Shown here one piece after another: positions 26,816 to 36,236 of a DNA stretch of 51,845 nucleotides. The stretch is from Thermotogae bacterium (GTDB lineage: Bacteria; Thermotogota; Thermotogae; Petrotogales; Petrotogaceae): assembly GCA_022704305.1 (NCBI GenBank), contig JAKJGQ010000005.1:1-51845 (forward strand), in the 5' to 3' direction. Every line of letters begins with the position of its first letter. Positions within the stretch are counted from its first letter, which is position 1. A model generated the notes under the pieces. That model made no database searches, was not told where the DNA came from, and was given only the letters and a program-made list of their open reading frames with translations. Both the position numbers and the translations under genes were made by a program.

Positions 26816-27844
26816 TCAACTATTCTGAATATCAAGACATAGATTAATATACTCTGCATGTGCCCATAAAAGTGGAGAAGCTATATTTCCCCATCTTTTT
26901 ACCCATGGTTCATACATATCCGGTGCTAAAAGATTCTCTGCAATCTGTTCGGCAAGAAAACCGTTTGAATCAAAATTTGTATCCAGCCATCTTTTAATTT
27001 CAAGAGCCTTTTCTTTTTCTCCATTTCTGGCATAGTAACTTCCGAGATTCGCTGAAAGTAAAGTCCAGCTTCCGGCTCCAAAGTAAGTATCGTTTAAATA
27101 ACGTTTCAGTCCGCATCCTTTTTTAAGTGTTCTTTCTATTTCGCTTACCGTATTGATAACCAGTTCATTTCCGTTGCTGTAAAGTGCATAAGGATATGAG
27201 CACCATAAAAGACTTGAATCAACACAGTCGTTACCAGTCGATTTAACAAAACGTCCGTTTTTTGTATGCTGCGTCAGAACTTTTTGTATTATAAGTTCAT
27301 AGCAGTTCTTTTGTCCGGTTGCTATGCTTTGGGCTTTTAGTCCTGCCGCAAGAGAAAAAAGTGTGGAAGTGTGAAGATATTCAGGACCTTCTTCCCATGC
27401 ATCATAACATGGAACTTCCCAGATTTTTTCAATATAATTTACAACCATTTTGGAAACATCGGCAGGTACTTCATAACAGCATTCATGGGCTACCCATAAA
27501 AATGTTCCATATCCGTCGCTTTGCCCATTAGGCCAATCATCATTGTTTGCTGAACCATCGACTCTGTACCTCGTCGGCAAAAGGTCTTTATGTGTTAATT
27601 CAGACTTATCCTTCAGCAGTACTTTTTCAATGTCCGGACGGTTGTTCCGTATGACTTTTACTGCCCAGTCAAAAAACTTTCTTGCACAAATACTTTCACC
27701 TGCTCTGTACATTGCCCGTGCGATAAATGAGCTATCCCTGAACCAGCAGAATCCATACTGTGAAAAGTTTGGACTTGCCACGTATGCTCCGGAACTGTCC
27801 TGATACTTTTTAATTATATCCAAAGAGTTCAAAAAATTATTCAT
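26816..27844 (-). CDS. GH15-family glucoamylase/oligosaccharide hydrolase
   Basis: 342 residues, no signal peptide, so it acts in the cytoplasm on imported oligosaccharides. GH15 motifs: YGFCWFRDSSFIARAMYR near the start; RVDGSANNDDWPNGQSDGYG; the general acid region DAWEEGPEY (E151/E152); and the general base in GFLAEQ (E299). It lacks the N-terminal beta domain of bacterial glucoamylases, being only the (alpha/alpha)6 barrel. It overlaps the GH31 gene by 8 bases and is the last gene of the operon. Expected to release glucose from alpha-linked oligosaccharides. Confidence 0.85.
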   Translation of the reverse strand: MNNFLNSLDIIKKYQDSSGAYVASPNFSQYGFCWFRDSSFIARAMYRAGESICARKFFDWAVKVIRNNRPDIEKVLLKDKSELTHKDLLPTRYRVDGSANNDDWPNGQSDGYGTFLWVAHECCYEVPADVSKMVVNYIEKIWEVPCYDAWEEGPEYLHTSTLFSLAAGLKAQSIATGQKNCYELIIQKVLTQHTKNGRFVKSTGNDCVDSSLLWCSYPYALYSNGNELVINTVSEIERTLKKGCGLKRYLNDTYFGAGSWTLLSANLGSYYARNGEKEKALEIKRWLDTNFDSNGFLAEQIAENLLAPDMYEPWVKRWGNIASPLLWAHAEYINLCLDIQNS

Positions 27845-30134
27845 TATCTACCTCATCAATCCTCATCCATTTTATTTTTGCCATAAAACCGTCTTCCTGT
27901 GATTCTTCAAACAGGCCTATAAAAGAAACATTTTCTATTTGTCCGGCATTTAAATTTTTTAGAAGAGGTTTTTCTTTTTCATAAAAACCGCCTATAAGAA
28001 GAGCATTTTTTTCAAAACCTTTTCCAGGATCAGATATTTTTCCGCTAGGAGGAAGGTTTATAGGAAGTACAGTACCTTTTCTGATAAAAACACCACTGTA
28101 ATGATTTTTACATTTGTATTTGTAACTGAGACCACCCGAATACTCTTTGCCTTCCCAAAGATCTATCCACTGGCCTGGAGGAAGAATAAACTCTAAAATA
28201 TTATTTCCGTCAAGATCAGGAGCAACAAAAATGTTTTCACCAAAAAAATAATCAGTTGTAAAATTATACGCCTTTGTTAACGGTTGCTTTTGATTTACCG
28301 ACTTTTCTGCTTGTTCAGCTATATAAGGAATCAGAGACATTCTAAGTGAAACAATTTTTCTATAGTAATCGATTATAGAGCTGTCATTAAAAATGTCAGC
28401 CATGTTCCATGGTGTTCTTTCTGCACTTTTGTATGGTCCCATATTACACTCTGAATGAATCTGGAAAATGGGTGTAAAAACAGCTATTTCAAGGCTTCTG
28501 CGATAAAGCTCTACGCTAGGAAGTTCTCCGCTGAATCCTGCTATATCCCATCCCCAGAAAGGATTTCCACAGAGAGATACATTTAATCCTGCCACTATGT
28601 TTGCTTTTAAGGCCTGAATATCAGAATCCTCATCTCCTACCCAGAAAAGCGTACTTGAAGGAGAACGTGTATATCCGGCACGGCTGAAGAGTATTTTATC
28701 TTGTCCAACCACTTCTTTTTCTGTTTCAAAGTACTTTTCGGTAAAGAGATTTCTTGCCTGGGCAGCACTGATTCCTCCATATACAACGGTATCTCTTCCC
28801 CAGAGATGTTCTCCGCCGTCTGTCTTGAAACCGTCTACCCCCAGTTCATCAATAAGGTACTTCCTTTTTTCCTTAAACCATTCTCTTGCCTGAGGATTAA
28901 AAAGGTCAATCACATAACTTCCCTCAAACCATCTTCCGGGAGGTATTGTGTATAGAGTGCCGTCTTTTTTCATTACAAAGTATTTTTTTTCAAGAGCATA
29001 CTCCAAATCTTTTTTATGCTGTTCATCAGCATCATCAAGTATTTTGAATACCGGAATCTGCCATAAAATAACTTTTATATCGTTATCATGAAGTTTTTTA
29101 ATCATACCCTGAGGATCAGGCCAAGGACAGCTGAAAGAATACTCTTCAAGATTTATTCCACGAACAGCAGGCTTATTTTTTGCACCGTTGAACTTATAAA
29201 AGCCCTGTTCATCAGACCAAGCCTCTATTACCATAACCGTACACGGAAGATCATGCCGTATACTCTCGTTAAGAGCATTTTCCACCATATTCTGATTGTT
29301 CCATTCATTTGCGGATATCCATGGTCCGAATGCCCATACCGGAGGAACCTTTGGATCGGAAATATTATATATCTGGGAAACAACCTCCTGAGGAGAAGCT
29401 TTTTCCCATACGATCACATCGTTGCCTTTATACTGCTGACCAAGAGTATCTATAAGTACCTCAATCGTTTCTTCGTTAAAGAAAAAGGATGTTCTGTATC
29501 CGGTGTCCGCAAACAGTCCCAATCCGTTTTCCGAAAAGATGAACGGAACAGGGGCATATCCTCTTTCGCCCTGTACTTTATACTGGTCAAAAACATGAGC
29601 AGTATATGATCTGCCACCAAGCTCAATAGAATCGTAGTGTTCACCCATTCCAAAAAATCTTTCTTTGGGTAGTCTTTTAAAAATATATCTGCGGTTGAAG
29701 TCATTTTTCCCATCAGTCAATTTAAAGCAGGATAAAAATCTTTTTGAATGATTCAGAAGAGCGATTTCAGATGTGCTGCAGTTCTCCCATGCTTTTACAT
29801 CAAACTCAAACTCATCTGAAGATACTGCTGTGGTTTCACCCAGTCCTGAAAATATCCGATATCTCACTTTGTCACCTTTTCTGAATCTGCCTAAGCAGCA
29901 TGTCCAAAGTGCCCAGCCGTTTTGGGCATAATCAAATCTAGCCCTTGTCTTTACGTGCGGCATACCGTTTACCGAAGATATAATCCATGCTCTCTGACCT
30001 GCCTGCATCGGAAAGGTTTGAAAATTTATTAACACTTCCTCATCTGCAAGGGGATCTTTTGGAATTCTTTGAAGACTTAAATTATTAAGGTACGGATCAT
30101 CCATTCCATAAGGAAGGTGACAGATCTGGCTCAT
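27837..30134 (-). CDS. GH31-family alpha-glucosidase/alpha-xylosidase
   Basis: 765 residues, cytoplasmic. Nucleophile D439 in GVDGFKTDGGEHLWG and acid/base D501 in FWVGDEDSDIQALK; also WGWDIAGFSG and the N-terminal galactose-mutarotase-like domain. The KTDGGE form is seen in both alpha-glucosidases and alpha-xylosidases of the family, so the exact linkage is open. Context with a maltose-type ABC importer and GH15 favours alpha-glucans. Ribosome site GGATG lies upstream of ATG 30134. Confidence 0.92.
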   Translation of the reverse strand: MSQICHLPYGMDDPYLNNLSLQRIPKDPLADEEVLINFQTFPMQAGQRAWIISSVNGMPHVKTRARFDYAQNGWALWTCCLGRFRKGDKVRYRIFSGLGETTAVSSDEFEFDVKAWENCSTSEIALLNHSKRFLSCFKLTDGKNDFNRRYIFKRLPKERFFGMGEHYDSIELGGRSYTAHVFDQYKVQGERGYAPVPFIFSENGLGLFADTGYRTSFFFNEETIEVLIDTLGQQYKGNDVIVWEKASPQEVVSQIYNISDPKVPPVWAFGPWISANEWNNQNMVENALNESIRHDLPCTVMVIEAWSDEQGFYKFNGAKNKPAVRGINLEEYSFSCPWPDPQGMIKKLHDNDIKVILWQIPVFKILDDADEQHKKDLEYALEKKYFVMKKDGTLYTIPPGRWFEGSYVIDLFNPQAREWFKEKRKYLIDELGVDGFKTDGGEHLWGRDTVVYGGISAAQARNLFTEKYFETEKEVVGQDKILFSRAGYTRSPSSTLFWVGDEDSDIQALKANIVAGLNVSLCGNPFWGWDIAGFSGELPSVELYRRSLEIAVFTPIFQIHSECNMGPYKSAERTPWNMADIFNDSSIIDYYRKIVSLRMSLIPYIAEQAEKSVNQKQPLTKAYNFTTDYFFGENIFVAPDLDGNNILEFILPPGQWIDLWEGKEYSGGLSYKYKCKNHYSGVFIRKGTVLPINLPPSGKISDPGKGFEKNALLIGGFYEKEKPLLKNLNAGQIENVSFIGLFEESQEDGFMAKIKWMRIDEVDNE

Positions 30135-30148
30135 TTCTTCACATCCTT

Positions 30149-31372
30149 TTATTTTCCGAGTTTTTTATTTATTTCTATATCAATAGCCTTAAGAGCATCC
30201 TGTGCAGTTTTATTTCCGAGTGCAACATCTGAAAGTTCTTTATTAACTATATCTGATAATGCGCTCCAGCCTTTTATTACAGGGGGAAGCGAAGAATAAC
30301 TGAGAGATTCAAAGATTGCTTTCTTATTTGCCGGCTTAGATTTTTCGGTAAGGAAAGGTTCAAGATATTTTTCGTTAGAGATTGCCGGTAATTCCCATCC
30401 TTTTTCATATCTCAGCTTAGCGTTATACTCGCTTGTAGTAAGAAATTTTATCCATTTCCATGCTTCTTCCTTATGCTTTGTGTTTTTACTTGCTACGACA
30501 CCATCTACAAAATAGTGTGTTCCCTTTGACTCCATACCTGGTTCTACTACTATATCCCAGTCAAAGCTTGCTTCATCCCTGAACATTTTAAACATCCAGA
30601 TTCCTGTGTGAACCATAGCGACTTTTCCTGCTACAAAAAGATCCTCTGACTTAAGACCGCCGGCCTGGGCGTCTGTTGGCATAACACCAAGTTTCTGTTT
30701 GTCAACAAGCCAATTTACGGCATCAATTCCTGCTTTTGAGTTTAAAGATGCTTTGTTTGCTGTAATAAAGCTTCCTCCCGCCTGTGTAAGTACCTTATAA
30801 AATTCCCAGAACTGAACAGGTTGATAAACGCCCCATATCCCTTTTTTTGAATCAGTAAGCTTTTTTGCAGCTTCCATCTCTTCTTTCCATGTCCAGTTGT
30901 TGGTAGGATAAGCTAATTTTTTCTCATCGAAAAGTTTTTTATTATAGAAAAGGACTACTGTTGAAAACTTTTCAGGAAATCCATACTGAACAGCATTATG
31001 TGAAAAAGCTTTATATGCCTTTTCAGCAAAGATCTCGTTGGCATTGAAGTTAAACTGCTTATTCAATGAATCCAGCGGAAGGAGAAGTCCATCCGAAGCA
31101 TACTCAACAAAGTTTTCATAATTTATTTCAAAGGTATCGGGAGCATCGTTACCGGCAAAACTGGTAGAAAGTTTTAAAAAATAATCGTCCCAAGGAACAT
31201 TTACAAGCTTTATCTTAATACCGGGATTCTGTTTTTCAAACTCTTTTACTATAAGCTTCAATGTTTCTTCATGACTTGGAAGAGCCGAATAGTTCATATA
31301 AGTAATTTCCACTGCTCCAAATGCAACTACAAAAAGACATACCGATAATACCGCCAACAAGAGTTTCTTCAT
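30149..31372 (-). CDS. Sugar ABC transporter substrate-binding protein
   Basis: 407 residues from ATG 31372, with GGGGAGGTG eight bases before. Signal peptide MKKLLLAVLSVCLFVVAFGA; no cysteine follows the cleavage region, so it is a free periplasmic protein, not a lipoprotein. Family-1 (MalE-like) binding protein: ETLKLIVKEFEKQNPGIKIK, KVAMVHTGIWMFKMF and EEAWKWIKFLTTSEYNAKL. It captures an oligosaccharide for the two permeases encoded upstream. Confidence 0.93.
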   Translation of the reverse strand: MKKLLLAVLSVCLFVVAFGAVEITYMNYSALPSHEETLKLIVKEFEKQNPGIKIKLVNVPWDDYFLKLSTSFAGNDAPDTFEINYENFVEYASDGLLLPLDSLNKQFNFNANEIFAEKAYKAFSHNAVQYGFPEKFSTVVLFYNKKLFDEKKLAYPTNNWTWKEEMEAAKKLTDSKKGIWGVYQPVQFWEFYKVLTQAGGSFITANKASLNSKAGIDAVNWLVDKQKLGVMPTDAQAGGLKSEDLFVAGKVAMVHTGIWMFKMFRDEASFDWDIVVEPGMESKGTHYFVDGVVASKNTKHKEEAWKWIKFLTTSEYNAKLRYEKGWELPAISNEKYLEPFLTEKSKPANKKAIFESLSYSSLPPVIKGWSALSDIVNKELSDVALGNKTAQDALKAIDIEINKKLGK

Positions 31373-31402
31373 AATACACCTCCCCAAGTGTACTTTTTAT
31401 TT

Positions 31403-32224
31403 TCAGCCTTTTAAGCCGCTTGATGCTACGCCCTGAACAAACCACTTCTGTGCAAAAAGGAAAACAAGCAGTATCGGGATGATGCTTATCATAGCTCCTG
31501 CACTTACAAGATTCCACTGAGTTATCCATCTTCCGTGAAGATTGGCCAGACCTACCGGAAGAGTCATCATATTCTGCTCGGTAGAAACTATAAGTGGCCA
31601 TAGGTAACTATTCCATGCATCCATAAAAGAAAAAATCCCAAAAGTTGCCAAAGCAGTTTTATTCATAGGCAGTACTATTTTAAAAAATACAGTAAAGTAA
31701 CCTGCTCCGTCTATAAAAGCAGACTCATCGAACTCCCGCGGAGTAGACATAAAAGCCTGTCTCAGAAGAAATACTCCAAAGGCACTGAAAAGTCTTGGTA
31801 CAATAAGTCCCTGATATGTATTTATCCAGTTAAAATTTCTTACGATGAGATACAAAGGAATTGCTGTTACCTGAAACGGAATCATAAGAGTTGCAAGATA
31901 AAGACCGAATAAAACATTTTTAAATCTAAAATCGAACCGTGCAAATGCAAATGCTGCAAGACCAGCTATTAGAACTTGAAGGAAAACTGTTGCTGAAGTT
32001 ACCAAAAAACTATTGAACAAATATCTCCCAAAAGGATAAGAATTAAACAGCGTTATATAGTTGTTTAAAGTAGGCTCTTTTGGGACTATATCCGGAGGAA
32101 AAGCTAAAGTTGCCTGTTTGGATTTCAAAGAGGTAGAAAATGTCCAAAGCATAGGCACGATAGTTGTCAAAGCAAGCATAACAAGCAAAAGATATACAAC
32201 AACTTTTCGTATATTTATATTCAT
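31403..32224 (-). CDS. Sugar ABC permease, MalG-like
   Basis: 273 residues, six membrane helices, with the EAA loop ESAFIDGAGYFTVFFKIVLP that docks the ATPase. The C-terminal AQKWFVQGVASSGLKG is the MalG-type end. It overlaps the other permease gene by four bases (ATGA). Confidence 0.94.
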   Translation of the reverse strand: MNINIRKVVVYLLLVMLALTTIVPMLWTFSTSLKSKQATLAFPPDIVPKEPTLNNYITLFNSYPFGRYLFNSFLVTSATVFLQVLIAGLAAFAFARFDFRFKNVLFGLYLATLMIPFQVTAIPLYLIVRNFNWINTYQGLIVPRLFSAFGVFLLRQAFMSTPREFDESAFIDGAGYFTVFFKIVLPMNKTALATFGIFSFMDAWNSYLWPLIVSTEQNMMTLPVGLANLHGRWITQWNLVSAGAMISIIPILLVFLFAQKWFVQGVASSGLKG

Positions 32225-33090
32225 GAGTAAAACACCAGCTTTTTCTCGGCTCTGTTCTGGATAAAACTAAAAACAAGAATTATAAGAAGAAGAATCCACG
32301 ACATAGCACAAGCGTATCCCATACGTGAATAACTGAAAGCATTTCTGTATATCTGTTCTACAAGAACCGTTGTTGCTCCTGCCGGTCCTCCGTTAGTCAT
32401 AACCATGACCTGGTCAAAGACCTGAAAAGAATTTATCATGGAAATCATAACTACAAAAAATATCTGTGGACTCATGAGTGGAAGAGTGATTTTAAAGAAT
32501 TTTTTCAGCCTACCTGCACCATCTATCTGAGCGGCTTCCAATATTTCCTCACTTATATTTTTAAGCCCACCAAGTAACAGAACCATTGTAAAACCTATAT
32601 CTTTCCATACGCTTGCCATAACGACCCCGACCATAGCCCAGTTTTTATCGTATAACCACTGCGGGCCTTCTATGCCAAATAAGGAGAGAAAATAGTTAAG
32701 ATAACCGTATGCCGGATTAAGTATTCCTTTCCATATCAACGACACAGCCACCCATGATGATACTACGGGAATAAAATAGAAAGATCTGAAAAATCCTATA
32801 CCCTTGATCTTTAGGTTGACCAGCATGGCCATCATCATTCCACCGATTAAAACCAGAGGGATATACATTATGATAAATTGAAAGGTATGAATAACCGCTT
32901 CATAAAAATTTTTATCAGAAAACATTTCAATGTAATTACCCAAACCAACCCATTTTGGTAATGTTCTTACATTCCAGTCAGTAAAACTTATTATAAAGGA
33001 CCATATCATCGGAATAAACTGAAATATCAAAAAAACAGCCAAGCTCGGAGCAAGAAACCAAAAAATATATTTTCTGTCTTTTTTTTTCAT
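32221..33090 (-). CDS. Sugar ABC permease, MalF-like
   Basis: 289 residues, six membrane helices. EAA loop ILEAAQIDGAGRLKKFFKIT; N-terminal FLAPSLAVFLIFQFIPMIWS is typical of short MalF/UgpA-type permeases. It pairs with the MalG-like subunit downstream. ROK regulator gene lies nine bases upstream. No ATP-binding subunit is in the operon, so a shared MsmK/MalK-type ATPase elsewhere is expected. Confidence 0.94.
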   Translation of the reverse strand: MKKKDRKYIFWFLAPSLAVFLIFQFIPMIWSFIISFTDWNVRTLPKWVGLGNYIEMFSDKNFYEAVIHTFQFIIMYIPLVLIGGMMMAMLVNLKIKGIGFFRSFYFIPVVSSWVAVSLIWKGILNPAYGYLNYFLSLFGIEGPQWLYDKNWAMVGVVMASVWKDIGFTMVLLLGGLKNISEEILEAAQIDGAGRLKKFFKITLPLMSPQIFFVVMISMINSFQVFDQVMVMTNGGPAGATTVLVEQIYRNAFSYSRMGYACAMSWILLLIILVFSFIQNRAEKKLVFYS

Positions 33091-33099
33091 ACTCTCCCC

Positions 33100-34287
33100 C
33101 TATATACGGTTTTCAAAGAGGTTTACCTCAATTATTTTATATATCCCTCCCAAAGTCCATGCATTTCTGCCTAAAGTATCGGTTTCTATGCAAACTTTAG
33201 TACCCAGCGTACCAAAGGCGTTTTTTTTGGCGAACTCAATTGCATCCTTCATAAATAAATCTCTGAACTCAAGTGTTTCTCCGCCTAACAGAAAGTAGTC
33301 AGGTGCAAGTATATTGATAAGGTTTTTCATTGCTATACCAATTTCTACCGAAAACTCTTTAAATACCTTTTTGCATGCTTTATTATCAAGATCAATTGCT
33401 TTTCTTATAAACTCAAGTTCGGATATTTCTGTATTACTTACAGATGAAAAAATCTTTTTAAGCTCAGCGACAGTGGTTGCTTTGTTTATTCTTGCCGCTA
33501 TAGCTGCTATCGAAGACTCTGCTTCAAGACATCCTCTGCTTCCGCAAGTACATTTATTTCCGTTAGGAACAACAGACATATGTCCGATCTCCCCGACACC
33601 TCCATCTGCGGTGTGAATTTTTTTATCAATAATAAGAGAGCCTCCTATTCCTACTCCTAAAGTCATTACAACAGAGTTTTTATAAAATCTTGCATTTCCA
33701 TTGTAAAGCTGGGAAAGGGAAAATGAGTCTACATCATTTACAACAAAAATGTAAGTATCAACTTCCTTTTTTATCATCTGTGCAAGTTCGACATCTTTCC
33801 ATCCTAATAGGAAAGAGTTTACAACGGTACCTGTATTAGGATTTACTATTCCGGATACTGCAACAGAGATTCCTAAAAGGTGCTTATCATGAAACTTAGC
33901 ATGAAATTCTGTTATCATAGAAACTACCTTTTGCGGACTTATTGAACCTTCGTATTTTATTGTCTGAGAGAAAATAACATCTCCTGTTAAATCTGTAAGA
34001 ATAAAATCAATATAACCTACGCCTATTTTTATACCGATTATTCTTGCATAATCTTTATTCAAGACAAGAAGTATGGGTTTTCTTCCTCCGGTTGAATCAG
34101 CTTCACCAATTTCTTTTACAAGCTGTTTTTCTATCAGACATGAAATAATTTTTGTTATTGTTCCGCCACTAAGCCCTGTGTTTTTAATTAGAGATGTCCG
34201 GTCAATTTTTTTATTAAGATAGATTTCTTTAAGTATAAGTTTTTCATTTATTTCACGTATAAGTTCCTTGCTTCCTATTGTTTGCAT
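33100..34287 (-). CDS. ROK-family transcriptional regulator
   Basis: 395 residues. N-terminal winged HTH (RTSLIKNTGLSGGTITKIIS), then a ROK sugar-binding domain: VVNDVDSFSLSQLYNG, LGVGIGGSLIIDKKIHTADG, GEIGHMSVVPNG and the zinc site CTCGSRGCLEAE. Like NagC/XylR it probably represses until a sugar binds. It is the first gene of the transport and hydrolase operon and a palindromic operator sits upstream of it, so autoregulation of the whole operon is likely. Confidence 0.94.
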   Translation of the reverse strand: MQTIGSKELIREINEKLILKEIYLNKKIDRTSLIKNTGLSGGTITKIISCLIEKQLVKEIGEADSTGGRKPILLVLNKDYARIIGIKIGVGYIDFILTDLTGDVIFSQTIKYEGSISPQKVVSMITEFHAKFHDKHLLGISVAVSGIVNPNTGTVVNSFLLGWKDVELAQMIKKEVDTYIFVVNDVDSFSLSQLYNGNARFYKNSVVMTLGVGIGGSLIIDKKIHTADGGVGEIGHMSVVPNGNKCTCGSRGCLEAESSIAAIAARINKATTVAELKKIFSSVSNTEISELEFIRKAIDLDNKACKKVFKEFSVEIGIAMKNLINILAPDYFLLGGETLEFRDLFMKDAIEFAKKNAFGTLGTKVCIETDTLGRNAWTLGGIYKIIEVNLFENRI

Positions 34288-34302
34288 GCTTTCACCTCTA
34301 CT

Positions 34303-34325
34303 TACTTTCTTCAGTGAAGAAAGTA
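34303..34325. promoter_or_regulatory. 23-bp perfect palindromic operator of the ROK operon
   Basis: Arms TACTTTCTTCA and TGAAGAAAGTA flank a single central G, a perfect 11-1-11 palindrome, 16 bases ahead of the regulator's ATG. A second, 11-bp palindrome CTTAGTCTAAG (34327-34337) touches the -10 box. Placement at or just after the transcript start suits repression by the ROK protein. Confidence 0.75.
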
Positions 34326-34335
34326 TCTTAGTCTA

Positions 34336-34365
34336 AGTATATCATTAATGCTTTTTGAATTTCAA
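34336..34365 (-). promoter_or_regulatory. Promoter of the alpha-glucan operon
   Basis: Minus strand: -35 TTGAAA (34365-34360), 18 bases, extended -10 TGATATACT with TATACT at 34341-34336. Transcription would start near 34329, directly before the operator. Confidence 0.7.
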
Positions 34366-34481
34366 CAGTATTATCGGTAATTAAGAATAAAGAATAACGA
34401 TAAATGAGAAATATTCCCTAAAAAAGTAAAAATTCATTCTCTAAGTACATTTTTTACAATTATTAATTTCTAAAGTATATT

Positions 34482-34511
34482 TTTACTTTTTTACTTAAAA
34501 TGTGATACAAT
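34482..34511 (+). promoter_or_regulatory. Promoter of the alpha/beta hydrolase gene
   Basis: TTTACT (34482-34487), 18 bases, then TACAAT (34506-34511) preceded by TGA, an extended -10. Predicted start near 34518, 32 bases before the ATG. The rest of the 34326-34481 gap is very AT-rich and shows no gene. Confidence 0.6.
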
Positions 34512-34549
34512 ATCATATGAATCACTTCTTACTCAAAGGAGGAAAGCAT

Positions 34550-35440
34550 ATGAGGACAGAGTTAAAAAGTATGCATTTATCTAACGGAGAAACTTTAGGA
34601 TACAGGGAAAGAGAAGGCGGGAAGGAAGTGCTTTTACTCATACACGGCAATATGACATCCTCTAAGCATTGGGATTTGTTGATGGATGCCATGGATCCAA
34701 AATACAAAATTTTTGCTGTTGATATGCGTGGATTCGGTATTTCCTCATATAATAAAAGATTTGACTCTCTCATGGAGCTTTGTGAGGATATTAAGCTTCT
34801 GGTTGACGGTCTTAAGCTTAAGCACTTTTCCATAATGGGCTGGTCTACGGGAGGTGGTGTAGCGATGCACTTTGCTGCAAACTATCCTGACTATATAAAA
34901 AAAGTGATTCTGCTTGAATCTGTTGGAACAAGAGGTTATCCAATTTTTAGAAAAGATTCTTCAGGTAAGCCAATAATAGGAGAGTATATTAAAACTAAGC
35001 AAGAGCTTGAAAATGATCCTGTACAGGTAAAGCCTATTCTAATGGCTTACCAGACCAAAAACAAAGAAATACTTAAAGCTATTTGGAACGGGGTTATTTA
35101 CAATCACAATCAGCCAACTTCTTCAAAATACGAAGAGTATCTTGAAGATATGCTTACACAGAGAAACCTTGTGGATATTGATTACTCACTCCAGTACTTC
35201 AATATAAGCAATGATTTCAACGGTGTAATAAACGGTACGGGAGAAGCAGCAAAGATCAAATGTCCTGTTCTTATTCTCTGGGGAAAAAACGATCTTGTTG
35301 TTCCTGAGTATATGGCGCTAGATATTAAGAAAGATATTGGAGAAAATGCAGAGCTGGTTTATCTTGAAGGATGTGGACATTCGCCGCTTATAGACAATCT
35401 CGGTTTGCTTGTCAGAACCGTTCAGGACTTCCTCGCATAG
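34550..35440 (+). CDS. Alpha/beta-fold hydrolase
   Basis: 296 residues from ATG 34550, with AAAGGAGGAAAG before it; an upstream GTG at 34502 overlaps the promoter. Oxyanion region LLIHGNMTSSKHWD, nucleophile S99 in MGWSTGGGVAM, acid in LILWGKNDLVVPEYM, and histidine in EGCGHSPLID: an intact catalytic triad. No signal peptide. Substrate cannot be told; the family includes esterases, lactonases and C-C hydrolases. Free-standing gene between a promoter and a terminator. Confidence 0.92.
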   Translation: MRTELKSMHLSNGETLGYREREGGKEVLLLIHGNMTSSKHWDLLMDAMDPKYKIFAVDMRGFGISSYNKRFDSLMELCEDIKLLVDGLKLKHFSIMGWSTGGGVAMHFAANYPDYIKKVILLESVGTRGYPIFRKDSSGKPIIGEYIKTKQELENDPVQVKPILMAYQTKNKEILKAIWNGVIYNHNQPTSSKYEEYLEDMLTQRNLVDIDYSLQYFNISNDFNGVINGTGEAAKIKCPVLILWGKNDLVVPEYMALDIKKDIGENAELVYLEGCGHSPLIDNLGLLVRTVQDFLA

Positions 35441-35473
35441 AAAAACAGGCATGAATATCATGCCTGTTTTTTG
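35441..35473. terminator. Bidirectional terminator
   Basis: Stem AAAAACAGGCATGA / TCATGCCTGTTTTT with a 3-base loop, shared by the hydrolase gene (+) and the convergent ECF gene (-). Confidence 0.92.
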
Positions 35474-35477
35474 ATTT

Positions 35478-36197
35478 TTAAAGAGCTTTACGTTTTCGTA
35501 AGCCTATTACTATAATAAAAGCGATTATCATTCCTCCGACAAACTGCAGTATGTTCATAGGAAGAGCAAATATTGGAATAAGCCAATTGCCGAACATAAT
35601 TCTTTCCGCAAAGTAATAACCTGCAACCATCCACATGCCTGCCACAGTCATTCCCAGAAGATGTGAAAATGTAACCATAGTACTGTCTTTTCTACGCAGG
35701 AAAAGCCAGAGCAAAAGCACACATACGGGTATTAAACTAATTCCGATGAGTATACCAGTACTTACTCCACCGGCGGTTGTCTGTAACTCTTGGACGGTAG
35801 ACAGTTCAAGCTGGCCTGCAAGCTTCTGAGCACTTGTGCTGTCAGCCAGAACTGAGTTTAGTACAGCATTGAGAGTAATTCCAAAAATAACCCACGCTCC
35901 CATGCTTAACAAAGATATTATTCCTTTGGCTGTTTTTTTCTTCTTGTACTCTGCAGCAACAAGAGCAACAATAATTCCCATCACCGATTTTATAATAAGT
36001 GTCGGAACTGCCCATCCGGCGTAGCCTCCAACAATATCGGCGAGCATTGAACCCACTCCCCCTGCAAGAGCTCCTACTTTCCAGCCGAAAAGTATAGAAG
36101 CAACAAATATCATAGAGTCTCCCATGTGAATATAGCCCTGCGTAAAAGGAACAGGCACTTTAATGGAAAAAGTGGTCACAAAAACCAGAGCTACCAT
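35478..36197 (-). CDS. ECF transporter S component, riboflavin-type family
   Basis: At least 239 residues with about six membrane helices. YIHMGDSMIFVASILFGW and GALAGGVGSMLADIVGGYAG are hallmarks of the PF07155-type S components, several of which bind riboflavin or other vitamins; the ligand here is not certain. ATG 36197 is the first standard start, but conserved N-terminal family sequence (KTLVYSGL) continues in frame upstream of it and a ribosome site GGGGGG lies at 36245-36240. Translation therefore probably begins at a non-standard codon (ATT 36239, ATC 36233 or ATA 36224). The ECF ATPases and T subunit are elsewhere. Confidence 0.85.
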   Translation of the reverse strand: MVALVFVTTFSIKVPVPFTQGYIHMGDSMIFVASILFGWKVGALAGGVGSMLADIVGGYAGWAVPTLIIKSVMGIIVALVAAEYKKKKTAKGIISLLSMGAWVIFGITLNAVLNSVLADSTSAQKLAGQLELSTVQELQTTAGGVSTGILIGISLIPVCVLLLWLFLRRKDSTMVTFSHLLGMTVAGMWMVAGYYFAERIMFGNWLIPIFALPMNILQFVGGMIIAFIIVIGLRKRKAL

Positions 36198-36236
36198 AAG
36201 TCCACTGTAAACTAGTGTTTTTATCCTTGAGATAGC

